From positions 1 to 11,721 of the forward strand of contig JACZVU010000076.1 in NCBI GenBank assembly GCA_022572485.1: a DNA stretch of 11,721 bases, given 5' to 3'. Positions 1-6,629 of this stretch are shown here, in pieces. Position 1 is the first letter of the stretch; each line of letters opens with the position of its first letter. The DNA comes from Myxococcales bacterium. Its GTDB lineage: Bacteria; Myxococcota_A; UBA9160; SMWR01. The notes beneath the pieces were generated by a model. It made no database searches, was not told the DNA's origin, and saw nothing but the letters and a program-made list of their open reading frames with translations. The position numbers were made by a program, and so were the translations under genes.

Positions 1-130
1 GCGCGTCGTTCGGGCTTCTGGACGCTGAAGCCGAGCTGATGGAGCAGGCGGCCCACATGGTCGCGGTGATAGCGCACACGGAACTCACGCCAGATCAGCC
101 GGCGGACGCGATCGCAGGTCCAGATGTCGG
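1..130 (-). pseudogene. IS630-family transposase fragment, winged-helix region, runs off the window
   Basis: Read on the minus strand from position 130 leftwards, the frame gives DIWTCDRVRRLIWREF, then VRYHRDHVGRLLHQLG and QKPERRA. This is the winged helix-turn-helix signature found about 60 to 110 residues into IS630-type transposases (family pattern: DLWTL, then REF-VRYH, HVGRLL, QKPERRA). In the same frame a TGA occurs at 132-134, just upstream of the homology, so the original first 60 or so residues are not attached. The DDE catalytic domain would lie to the left, beyond the window. The fragment probably belonged to the same gene as the plus-strand C-terminal fragment. It is called a pseudogene because it lacks a start and its N-terminus. 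Confidence 0.65.
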
Positions 131-349
131 CTCAACCAGGTGGAGATCTACTTCTCCGTCGTGCAGAGAAAGGCCCTGACTGCCAACGGCTTCCCGTCGC
201 TCGCGGAACTCGAAGACCGCCTCCTGGGCTTCCAGGAGCACTCCGAACAGATCGCGAAGCCGTTCGCGTGGAAGTTCACCCGCCGCGATCTACGCCGCCT
301 GCTCTCCAAGCTCGACGATGGCGCGCAAGACCACCGCCTGGCTGCATAA
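131..349 (+). pseudogene. IS630-family transposase C-terminal fragment
   Basis: From position 131 the plus strand reads LNQVEIYFSVVQRKALT, then GFPSLAELEDRLLGFQ and PFAWKFTRRDLRRLL, ending in a TAA stop at 347-349. This closely follows the C-terminal end of IS630-type DDE transposases (pattern: WLNQVEIYFSIVQRK, then FPSL-EL-DRL--F, then PF-W-FTR-DL). It includes the region around the last catalytic acidic residue (the E of NQVE). Homology stops exactly at the junction: the Trp expected before LNQ is replaced by Arg (cgg). About 72 residues remain, roughly the last fifth of a normal protein. A GTG at 140 could in principle start translation, but the product would lack the DNA-binding and most catalytic parts. 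Confidence 0.75.
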
Positions 350-401
350 CGGGTGCCGAAAAAATACGTCATCTAACTTACGGGCCAGAGTACTTAGGCT
401 A

Positions 402-616
402 CGAGAAGGTCCGACTTCCCCTGACGGGTTACACCACGCCGCACGCGCCGGCCGAATTCTACGCAGCGTACTGCAGGGCCTCGGATGGCTCGCTGGGTTC
501 CCGCGTTCACGTCGAGTGCGCCAACGCGCGTACGCGGGAGCATGTTCCAGACTGCGCTGGCGGGGGCTGCGTTGCGGGGTGTGGAGCCTTTTCACCAGGC
601 AACGGCCCTGCCCGTG
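402..616. other. Non-coding stretch between the IS remnant and the dehydrogenase stop
   Basis: I find no gene, RNA or strong repeat here. Open frames through it on both strands give Arg-, Pro- and Cys-rich translations with no domain resemblance, as expected by chance in GC-rich DNA. It lies just downstream of the dehydrogenase stop codon (minus strand), so it could hold that gene's transcription end, but no stem followed by a T tract is visible. Confidence 0.4.
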
Positions 617-1369
617 CTAGCCGCCGAACATTCCGCCGTTGACGTGGATCACCGTTCCGTTGATGTAGCTCGCTCGCGTCGCGAGGAAAGCCACGACATC
701 GGCGATCTCATCAGCGCGGCCCATTCGGCCCTGGGGAATCCGGGCGAGTATGCTTCCACGAATTTCTTCAGGGAGTTCCTGCGTCATGTCGGTGTCGATG
801 AAGCCGGGCGCGACCGAGTTGACCAAGATGTCCCGGCCGGCAAGTTCCTGTGCGAGCGATTTGCTGAAAGCATCCAGGCCGGCCTTGATCATCGTGTAGG
901 GAATTTGGCCCGGGTTACCGGTATGCCCCACTACGCTGCTGACGTTGATGATCCGCCCCGAACCCTTCCGGAGCATGAAGCGGCGCAACAGCAACTTCGT
1001 GAGGTACCAGGTGCCGCGCGCCATGCCAGCCACGGCGTCGTAATCAACGAGCTTCATCGAGAGCATCGGCGCGTTGATGTTGTAACCGGCATTGTTGACC
1101 AGGACGTCGACCCGGCCGGCTTTCTCTTTGAGGTCTTTGACAAGCGCATCGATGTCGTCCTCGGAATTCAAATCGGCGCGCACCGCGAAAGAATCTTTCA
1201 ACTCGGCGACGAGCTTGAGGGCCGCCTCCTCGCTCGAGCGATAGTGAACTCCAACCCGGAAGCCTTCGGCGGCGAGCGCGCGGCAACAAGCGGCACCGAT
1301 GCCCGTACCTCCGCCCGTTATGAGCGCGACCCGGGTTCCACCCGATTCTTGGATTCCATCAACCGTCAT
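617..1369 (-). CDS. Short-chain dehydrogenase/reductase, FabG-like (3-oxoacyl-ACP reductase family)
   Basis: The 250-residue protein is a classical short-chain dehydrogenase of normal length. The Rossmann cofactor motif TGGGTGIG is at residues 18-25, HYRSS (42-46) carries an Arg typical of NADP(H) preference, NNAG is at 92-95, Ser145 and the YxxxK pair Tyr158/Lys162 form the catalytic centre, and PGFIDTDM follows. These features match FabG-like 3-oxoacyl reductases, but the family has many substrates and the true one is not readable. The usual catalytic-tetrad Asn, expected three residues before the Gly of 'NLxG', is absent: the segment reads GMARGTW (115-121), with Met116 or Ala117 in its place. 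The ATG has a GGGAG ribosome site 7 bases upstream. The gene begins 22 bases after the helicase stop codon, so the two are probably co-transcribed. I leave the symbol empty because the essential fabG normally sits with other fatty-acid genes, which are absent here. Confidence 0.9.
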   Translation of the reverse strand: MTVDGIQESGGTRVALITGGGTGIGAACCRALAAEGFRVGVHYRSSEEAALKLVAELKDSFAVRADLNSEDDIDALVKDLKEKAGRVDVLVNNAGYNINAPMLSMKLVDYDAVAGMARGTWYLTKLLLRRFMLRKGSGRIINVSSVVGHTGNPGQIPYTMIKAGLDAFSKSLAQELAGRDILVNSVAPGFIDTDMTQELPEEIRGSILARIPQGRMGRADEIADVVAFLATRASYINGTVIHVNGGMFGG

Positions 1370-1391
1370 TTTGATACTCCCGAGATAGGCA

Positions 1392-4262
1392 TCAACGCTC
1401 CTCCAGGTCTTGGCTTCGCAGGGTAGTGCGCGGCTTGATCTCGATGCCGACCTCGGCGATCAGGCTCGGGAAATCTTCTCGCCGGGCGATCTTCACGGGA
1501 ATGTCGGGCGGAAAAGCCTCCTGCAATCGGCGGAAATAGCCCTTGTCGGTGCGTCCCTCAACGATCACGATCAGACCGCGGTCTTCCTCGGACCGGATCA
1601 GGCGCCCAGACATCTGCTTCAGGTTCAACAGCATCTTTCCCATCGTATAGCGCCCAAATGCGTCTTCGCCGGCTTCGCGAAGCCGGGTCTCGCGTCGCTT
1701 GCGCAATTCCGTCGGAACTTCGAAAGGAAGCTTTTCGATCACGACGGCCTGCAACGCGGGGCCGAGAATATCGAGCCCCTGCCAGAACGAGCGGGCACCC
1801 AACAGGATCATCCCGCCGCCGGCTCGCGTAAAACGCTCGATCAGAGCAGCGGGATCATCCAACGCGCGGCGGGGCATCAAGATCTCGTAACCCTCACCGC
1901 GGAGCCGCTCGGATAGTAGGTCACTGACGTCGCGCATTCTCCGCAGACTCGTAAACAATGCAAGCGTGCGCCCACCAAGCAAGCGTGCGAGATCGGCGAG
2001 CACCTCGGTCGTCTCTTTCACCAGATCTCCTTCACTCTGCAGAGCGACGACACGCATGTGTTTCGAATAAGGGAAAGGACTCTCGACAGAGACACGGGTC
2101 ACGGGTGGTTCTCCGTGCCGTTCGAGCTCCAACTCTCCGAGCGCTGCGAAGGGATCGTCATCGACGAAGAGGCTTGCGGAGACACAGGCGAGGGTCTCTA
2201 GCCGCTCCGCAAAGCGCTGGTGAAAAGCATCCGCAGGAGAAACCGCGCGCACCACGAGACGCCAGCGATCGAAAGGCGGTTCGAGTCGCTCGAAGGCCGC
2301 AACCGCATCGCCATCCATGCCCGAAAATGCGCCCCGCAAGGCGTCTGCTGCCGTGCGCAATTCGGCCGTGATGCGCTCGATCACCAACAGATCGTCTTCT
2401 TCGAGCCCACGAGATTGCGCCAGGCGATCGGCGGTATCAGCGGCCGCAACCAGGCGCTCGGCAAGCATTTGCGCGAGTTCTGCGGCCTGCGGGAAAACGC
2501 GATCCGGATAGGCGGGCAACTGCACTTCGCCGAATTCGCTCGCCCGATCGGCGAGGCAACGCCCCAGCGCAACGAAATCCTGCTGGATCCCGCGCCGCCA
2601 GGCGCGAACGTCACCTTCCATCTCGCGAACGCTCGAACGGCCGAGCAGTCCGGCGCCGCGCCTCCCATCGGATGGCCGGCCGAAGAGGTCGTCGATCTCT
2701 TCGAGGACTTCGAGCGGCTTCACCTCGAGCGCGTAGACCTCATCGACGACTCCGGCGAGTTCCTGGGCCTCGTCGATGATCGCGTCACCAAAGGTCGGAT
2801 AGTCGGGTGGCCAACGCAGCAACAGGTCGTGGTTGGCAACCACGAGATGGGCTTTCGCGAGCGCGGCCCGTCGCTGTCCAAACGGACAACTGCGCTCCAT
2901 CGCGCACTGTTCGCGGGTGCATTGCTCGGCGCGTGTCGTCACCGAACGGCGCAGCAGATCTCGAAGCGGCCGAAAGCGATGGTGCAAACCCGCGGACAGG
3001 GTCCCCACCTCGCCCTGTCGGCGGATCCCCGCACACGCAGCCAACGCCGCGTAGGCAAGGCGATCCGTAGCAAACACTTGCGGCTCGCGGCCTTCGGCGA
3101 GAACCACAGCAACGCGGCGCGCGCAGATGTAGTTTGCGCGGCCCTTGATCGACAAGGCCGCGAGGTCCGGGTAGCCGAACATCGCTGCGGCTGCGGGGAT
3201 GTCCTTGGTGAGTAACTGATCCTGCAGCAGCTTGGTGCGTGTCGAGATCACGACCGGATCGCGAACGCCACCCGCGGCGCGCTCCATCACAAAAGGGATC
3301 GCCGCCGCTAGATAGGCGAGTGATTTTCCAACCCCGGTTCCACCTTCGATCAACATCCGGCCGCCTGTGTCCAGATTGCGCACGAAGTATCGCGCGAGTT
3401 CGAGTTGCTGTTCGCGCACCCGAAAGTTCGGAAAATATCGCCGGCCGCGATCGACATTCGACAGGGCCGCGACGATCGCATCTTCATCGAAGGGAACAGG
3501 TTTCTCGGAGGTGGGCATGATCTCTGCGAATTGACTGTGGGGTTCTTCCACGGAAAATTTCACATCACCACAGAACAGCAGCAGCCACGGCGATTCGGGC
3601 GCGTAGCTCTCGAGAGCGCTCCTCGCGACCGCATAGCGGCGCTCTCCTGCGCGAGCGCCCGCGGCCGCAGCCGACATCACGCGCATCGTATCGAGCGCAT
3701 CACTCAATGCCCGATGGTGCTCTTCGCGATGCAACATTGCCCGCGTAAACGTCTCGAGCCGCAAATCAGCGGAATCCGGATGCGAGATCGCGAGAAAATC
3801 CTGGGTGTCGAGATAGCGGTATTCGCTCAACGCAGTCGAGACGAAGCGACTCAAGAAGGAGCGCTCGAAATCCGCGTTGTGGGCGATGATCGTCCGCCCG
3901 TCGAGTACCCGCTCGATCCGCTTCGAGATCTCGTCGATCGTTGGCGCGGCTGCCACATCCGCGTCGGTAAGGCCTGTTAGATGTGAGATGGCGAGCGGCA
4001 GGGGGCGCTGCGGCCGAACCAGGCTTTCGACCGTCGTGATCGATCGCGCGCCGGGTTCGACGAGTACGGCGCCGAACTCCAGGATTTCCGCCGCGGGATC
4101 GCCGGAAAGACCCGTCGTCTCGAGATCGACAATCGCGAGTGGCCCCGTTGCGTCGACAAAACGCGACAACGAGTCCACATCGATTCCGAGCTCCGCTGCG
4201 GACCGCGTCGCCACGAGCAGCGGCGAAAGCAGCTCGGGATCCCATTCGGTGAATCCACTCAT
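1392..4262 (-). CDS. dinG: DinG-type ATP-dependent DNA helicase with N-terminal DEDDh exonuclease domain
   Basis: The 956-residue protein fuses a 3'-5' exonuclease domain to an XPD/DinG-like superfamily 2 helicase. Exonuclease residues are Asp46 and Glu48 (IVDLETTGL), Asp131 (HNADFE) and His183/Asp188 (HHRALSDALD), a complete DEDDh set as in DnaQ. The helicase has REQQ (283-286), Walker A GGTGVGKS (307-314), DEAQ as motif II (497-500) in place of DEAH, and QMSGRLIR (883-890) as motif VI. Cys380, Cys448, Cys453 and Cys459 have the 4- and 5-residue spacings of the iron-sulfur cluster cysteines of E. coli DinG. DinG proteins unwind 5'-3' and resolve D-loops, R-loops and replication-transcription conflicts in the cytoplasm. 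The ATG at 4262 is the first plausible start; only a distant GAGGAG (about 17 bases) precedes it. The FabG-like gene follows after 22 bases. The exonuclease-plus-cluster combination is discussed under findings. Confidence 0.93.
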   Translation of the reverse strand: MSGFTEWDPELLSPLLVATRSAAELGIDVDSLSRFVDATGPLAIVDLETTGLSGDPAAEILEFGAVLVEPGARSITTVESLVRPQRPLPLAISHLTGLTDADVAAAPTIDEISKRIERVLDGRTIIAHNADFERSFLSRFVSTALSEYRYLDTQDFLAISHPDSADLRLETFTRAMLHREEHHRALSDALDTMRVMSAAAAGARAGERRYAVARSALESYAPESPWLLLFCGDVKFSVEEPHSQFAEIMPTSEKPVPFDEDAIVAALSNVDRGRRYFPNFRVREQQLELARYFVRNLDTGGRMLIEGGTGVGKSLAYLAAAIPFVMERAAGGVRDPVVISTRTKLLQDQLLTKDIPAAAAMFGYPDLAALSIKGRANYICARRVAVVLAEGREPQVFATDRLAYAALAACAGIRRQGEVGTLSAGLHHRFRPLRDLLRRSVTTRAEQCTREQCAMERSCPFGQRRAALAKAHLVVANHDLLLRWPPDYPTFGDAIIDEAQELAGVVDEVYALEVKPLEVLEEIDDLFGRPSDGRRGAGLLGRSSVREMEGDVRAWRRGIQQDFVALGRCLADRASEFGEVQLPAYPDRVFPQAAELAQMLAERLVAAADTADRLAQSRGLEEDDLLVIERITAELRTAADALRGAFSGMDGDAVAAFERLEPPFDRWRLVVRAVSPADAFHQRFAERLETLACVSASLFVDDDPFAALGELELERHGEPPVTRVSVESPFPYSKHMRVVALQSEGDLVKETTEVLADLARLLGGRTLALFTSLRRMRDVSDLLSERLRGEGYEILMPRRALDDPAALIERFTRAGGGMILLGARSFWQGLDILGPALQAVVIEKLPFEVPTELRKRRETRLREAGEDAFGRYTMGKMLLNLKQMSGRLIRSEEDRGLIVIVEGRTDKGYFRRLQEAFPPDIPVKIARREDFPSLIAEVGIEIKPRTTLRSQDLEER

Positions 4263-4301
4263 TTCACCGACGATAACCCGCTCCTCGTCCGCGCACCGCG
4301 G

Positions 4302-4331
4302 GGTCTACCCTGTTTTTGGAGCTCCAGACAA
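4302..4331 (-). promoter_or_regulatory. Weak sigma70-like promoter candidate for the DinG-type gene
   Basis: On the minus strand TTGTCT (4331-4326) and TAGACC (4307-4302) are separated by 18 bases, about 40 bases before the start codon. The -10 box is a poor match to TATAAT, so this is only a candidate, and promoters of this lineage may differ. Confidence 0.2.
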
Positions 4332-4398
4332 ACACCGGCAGCGTACCCGTCGCACGCCGCCGGCATGCTCGAGACTGGACCTGGAGGCTCGCCTAGGA

Positions 4399-4423
4399 GC
4401 GCGATCCCAAAATGGGATCGCGC
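4399..4423. repeat. Perfect 11-bp inverted repeat with a 3-base loop
   Basis: The left arm GCGCGATCCCA (4399-4409) and right arm TGGGATCGCGC (4413-4423) are exact reverse complements around AAA. It lies between pal and the helicase gene. On neither strand is it followed by a T tract, so it is not a standard intrinsic terminator. It could instead stall or protect the 3' end of the pal transcript, act in the helicase leader RNA, or bind a dimeric protein. Confidence 0.85.
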
Positions 4424-4433
4424 GACGCCGCAC

Positions 4434-4452
4434 GCGAATCCAAAAGATTCGC
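4434..4452. repeat. 7-bp inverted repeat with a 5-base loop, adjacent to the larger hairpin
   Basis: GCGAATC (4434-4440) and GATTCGC (4446-4452) pair around CAAAA. It starts 11 bases from the larger palindrome, so the two form a tandem pair of stem-loops in the same 266-base gap. Both loops are A-rich on the plus strand and T-rich on the minus strand. Confidence 0.75.
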
Positions 4453-4495
4453 CCGCTAGAGAGTCCCGCAGAATACCGCGACACCCGTTTCCGAC

Positions 4496-4527
4496 GAGGA
4501 TCGGTGTAACCCTATTCCGCGATCCTC
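4496..4527 (-). terminator. Possible stem-loop just past the pal stop codon
   Basis: GAGGATCG (4496-4503) and CGATCCTC (4520-4527) can pair over a 16-base loop, starting one base after the pal stop codon (4529-4531) when read on the minus strand. The position suits transcript-end formation, but there is no U tract, so the call is weak. Together with the two hairpins further on, the gap carries three stem-loops. Confidence 0.3.
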
Positions 4528-4528
4528 T

Positions 4529-5038
4529 CTAGTTGCTGAAGTCCGAACGCCGGTTGTAGCGGTAAGCAGATTCGTCGTGGCCGGGGACCGCGGGCTTCGC
4601 CTCGCCAAAGCTCACGATTTGCAAGCGCGAACTGGGAACGCCGAGATCGATCAGATATCGCTTCACCGCCATCGCGCGGCGCTCACCAAGCGCGAGATTG
4701 TACTCTTCGCTACCACGCTCGTCGGTGTTTCCCTCGATGGTGATCCGGCCCCAATCCGCATTCACCTTGATGATTCTCGCGTTTCCGCGCAGCACTCCAG
4801 CACTCTCGCTTCGAATCGCACTCTTGTCGTAGTCGAAATAAACGGAGTCGAGATCTCCAATGGTCGACGTCGAGACTGACGATCCCGCTCCGAGTGAACC
4901 GTCATCGAACTCGCTTCCCGTTCCAGTACCCTGAGCACTTGCATCGTCAGCGCTCCCCGTGAGTTTCGATGCGCAGCCCGCAGATCCAAGGGCAATCGCC
5001 CCGATCACGATCACGATCGCGCCAAATCGCCACCTCAT
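4529..5038 (-). CDS. pal: Peptidoglycan-associated lipoprotein (Pal/OmpA C-terminal family)
   Basis: The 169-residue protein has a short basic start, a hydrophobic segment and a lipobox (GSAGC, about residues 19-23 of the chosen start), so it should be lipidated and held in the outer membrane. A Ser/Gly/Asp-rich linker follows. The OmpA-like domain starts at VYFDYDKSAI and includes the peptidoglycan-binding stretch NTDERGSEEYNLALGERRA, then GEAKPAVPGHDESAY and NRR, closely parallel to E. coli Pal. It should bind diaminopimelate-containing peptidoglycan and help tie the outer membrane to the wall. I chose ATG 5038 over an upstream in-frame ATG at 5086 because a strong ribosome site immediately precedes it and the signal peptide then starts properly. 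The protein ends four residues after NRRS, slightly short of typical Pal tails. No tolQRAB or cpoB genes are nearby, so it is apart from the usual cluster. Confidence 0.9.
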   Translation of the reverse strand: MRWRFGAIVIVIGAIALGSAGCASKLTGSADDASAQGTGTGSEFDDGSLGAGSSVSTSTIGDLDSVYFDYDKSAIRSESAGVLRGNARIIKVNADWGRITIEGNTDERGSEEYNLALGERRAMAVKRYLIDLGVPSSRLQIVSFGEAKPAVPGHDESAYRYNRRSDFSN

Positions 5039-5040
5039 CG

Positions 5041-5051
5041 CCTTCCTCCTT
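5041..5051 (-). promoter_or_regulatory. Strong Shine-Dalgarno site fixing the pal start
   Basis: The minus strand reads AAGGAGGAAGG two bases before ATG 5038, with the AGGAGG core at normal spacing. It lies inside the longer open frame from 5086, which argues that translation starts at 5038 and not upstream. Confidence 0.8.
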
Positions 5052-5295
5052 CGGAATCTGAGCGTTGTCCGCAACCCCAGCGCCAACGCCTACGTGGACT
5101 GAAGTTGCTTACTCGGGCGCAAACCCTCCAACGGCTCTACTTTCAAAATAGCAGCGCACCGGAAAAGTCTGGAGCCCAATCTCGTAAAGCTCTCCAAACG
5201 GGAGTTTGGGGAATAATTCGACGCCCGCAAGCCTCGAACAGAATGTTGGGGAATCGGCCAGGCCGATCGCGACCTTGAGAATCGGCCGCCGACTC

Positions 5296-6384
5296 CTAGA
5301 TCAGACCCATGTGGAGCAGATACTCCGCGACGGAAAGCGCTCCCTTTGCGGCACCAAGCTTGGTGTTGTGAGACAGGAGGACCCACTTCACCCCATTTTC
5401 CAGCACCGAATCTTTGCGGATTCGACCGACCACGGTCGTCATGCCACCGTTCAGCGCACGGTCGATCCGCGGCTGTGGCCGATCCGGCTCATCGGTCACC
5501 CGAATGATCTCCGGGGGGGTGGAGGGAAGCCCCAGCTCCACGAACTCCCGGCCGAAAGCTCGCAGCGCGTCCGCAACTTCGTCCAATTCAGCCGGCCGGC
5601 CCAGGCTCGCGGTCACGCAGAGCGTGTGGCCATCCCGGACATTGACTCGGGTGCAGGTTGCCGAAACCGGGATGTCGAGCGGGACGATCCGATCCCCTTC
5701 GAGCGTCCCGAGAATTTTCGAGGTTTCGGTCTGCACTTTCTCTTCTTCTTTCGGGATGTAGGGCAGGATGTTGTCGAGGACGTCCATCGCAGCGACCCCG
5801 GGGCTGCGCCCCGCGCCGGAGAGCGCCTGCATCGAGGTGACGATCGCGCTGCGTAGCCCGAAGGTCCGAGCGAGCGGCGCGAGCGCCACCACCAGCCCGG
5901 TCGTGGTACAGTTGGGAATCGGCGTCACGAAGCCCTTCCAGCCTCGCTCTCGCTGCTGACGTTTGATCAAGATCGCGTGATCGCAGTTGACGCCTGGCAC
6001 GATGACCGGAACATCGTCCTCGTATCGGAAGGCCGACGAGGTCGACACCACTGGTACGTGTGGAGCAAATTTCTCCTCCAGGGCTCGGGCTGCGCCACTT
6101 TCGACGGCCGAAAAAACCAGGTCGACCCCGTCGAGGTCCAGCTCTGCGGCATCGACCACCGTCACCTGAGAAAACGACTGCGGCAACTCTTCCTCGCACG
6201 CCCAACCCACATGACCGTCGGGCGACGTGATCGCATCGATATAGGGCTTGCCGGCGCTGCGCTCGCTGGCCGCGAGCGCAACGACCTCGAACCACGGGTG
6301 CTGGTCGAGGGAAACGAGAAATTGCTGTCCGGCGACGCCGGTGGCGCCGAGGACCGCGACACGGCAGCGCGGGTTTCTACGCAC
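5296..6384 (-). CDS. asd: Aspartate-semialdehyde dehydrogenase, archaeal/fungal-type class
   Basis: This enzyme reduces 4-aspartyl phosphate to aspartate semialdehyde with NADPH, the branch point to lysine and diaminopimelate, threonine and methionine. In the 362-residue product the Rossmann motif GATGVAG is at 13-19, the active-site Cys159 lies in PNCTTTG, Arg246 and the catalytic His253 (RDGHT) follow, and GGMTTVVGRIR is near the C-terminus. HPWFEVVALAAS, PNCTTTGL and QALSGAG fit the class shared by archaea, yeast and many bacteria, not the E. coli class. A longer frame runs to a TTG at 6459, but its extra 25 residues look unlike the family. I chose GTG at 6384, which has GAGGAG 9 bases upstream and puts the Rossmann motif close to the N-terminus. 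The nearest neighbours, pal and the 152-residue gene, show no pathway link, so it seems to be a stand-alone gene. Confidence 0.92.
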   Translation of the reverse strand: MRRNPRCRVAVLGATGVAGQQFLVSLDQHPWFEVVALAASERSAGKPYIDAITSPDGHVGWACEEELPQSFSQVTVVDAAELDLDGVDLVFSAVESGAARALEEKFAPHVPVVSTSSAFRYEDDVPVIVPGVNCDHAILIKRQQRERGWKGFVTPIPNCTTTGLVVALAPLARTFGLRSAIVTSMQALSGAGRSPGVAAMDVLDNILPYIPKEEEKVQTETSKILGTLEGDRIVPLDIPVSATCTRVNVRDGHTLCVTASLGRPAELDEVADALRAFGREFVELGLPSTPPEIIRVTDEPDRPQPRIDRALNGGMTTVVGRIRKDSVLENGVKWVLLSHNTKLGAAKGALSVAEYLLHMGLI

Positions 6385-6390
6385 TGGCTT

Positions 6391-6399
6391 CTTCTCCTC
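6391..6399 (-). promoter_or_regulatory. Shine-Dalgarno site supporting the GTG start of asd
   Basis: GAGGAGAAG on the minus strand precedes GTG 6384, with 9 bases between GAGGAG and the start codon. It lies within the open frame that would begin at TTG 6459 and is the main reason for the shorter gene call. Confidence 0.65.
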
Positions 6400-6629
6400 G
6401 AACCCGGCTCCGCCGAGGTGCGACCAGGCGGATTGGAAGCGGACACTCTTGAATAGCAATTTTCGGCGGTGTGATCCAACCGCGGGCGCCTACACGTCCG
6501 GCGAATCAGAGGGCGTGATCTCCGCAATGTTCCGCGAAACGCAGCCGGTCGCGCGCGGCTCGCTGGGAAAGCCTTCGACTTTCCTTGCATCGTCGCGAGC
6601 CCCCATTCTGCGGGCTTGCTCCTCAGAGG

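Larger units (their letters stand above)
1..401. mobile_element. Degenerate, internally rearranged IS630-family element (partial)
   Basis: This stretch holds two transposase pieces on opposite strands that meet near position 130, followed by an AT-richer non-coding end. The minus-strand piece is the winged-helix part and the plus-strand piece is the C-terminus of an IS630-type DDE transposase. After the plus-strand stop codon (347-349), positions 355 to 401 carry an A run and then a segment containing CTTACGGGCCAGAGTACTTA, which looks like an insertion-sequence terminus. IS630 elements insert at TA, and TA dinucleotides occur at 391, 395 and 400. The left terminus lies outside the window, so the terminal repeat cannot be confirmed and the right boundary is approximate. 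No intact transposase is present, so the copy is not autonomous as seen here. Confidence 0.6.

Noticed and set aside
485..1426. Long plus-strand open frame (313 residues) opposite the dehydrogenase
   Set aside because: It is antisense to a clear dehydrogenase with all core motifs, has no domain resemblance and reflects codon bias in GC-rich DNA.
2220..3980. Long plus-strand open frames (331 and 191 residues) opposite the helicase
   Set aside because: Both mirror the DinG-type coding strand; their translations show no recognisable fold and are Arg-rich.
4263..4528. A tRNA or structured RNA gene suggested by several stems in the pal-dinG gap
   Set aside because: No T-loop, CCA end or cloverleaf spacing is present; the stems are simple isolated hairpins.
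4529..5038. A Tol-Pal gene cluster
   Set aside because: Only the Pal-type lipoprotein is here; the flanking genes are asd and dinG, not tolQRAB or cpoB.
5192..5267. Short hairpins downstream of asd (5192-5211 and 5253-5267) as terminators
   Set aside because: Stems of 6 to 8 bp occur, but neither is followed by a T tract on the minus strand, so I did not annotate them.
5090..5386. Minus-strand 98-residue frame between asd and pal
   Set aside because: It overlaps the end of asd and has no family resemblance; the gap is better read as non-coding.
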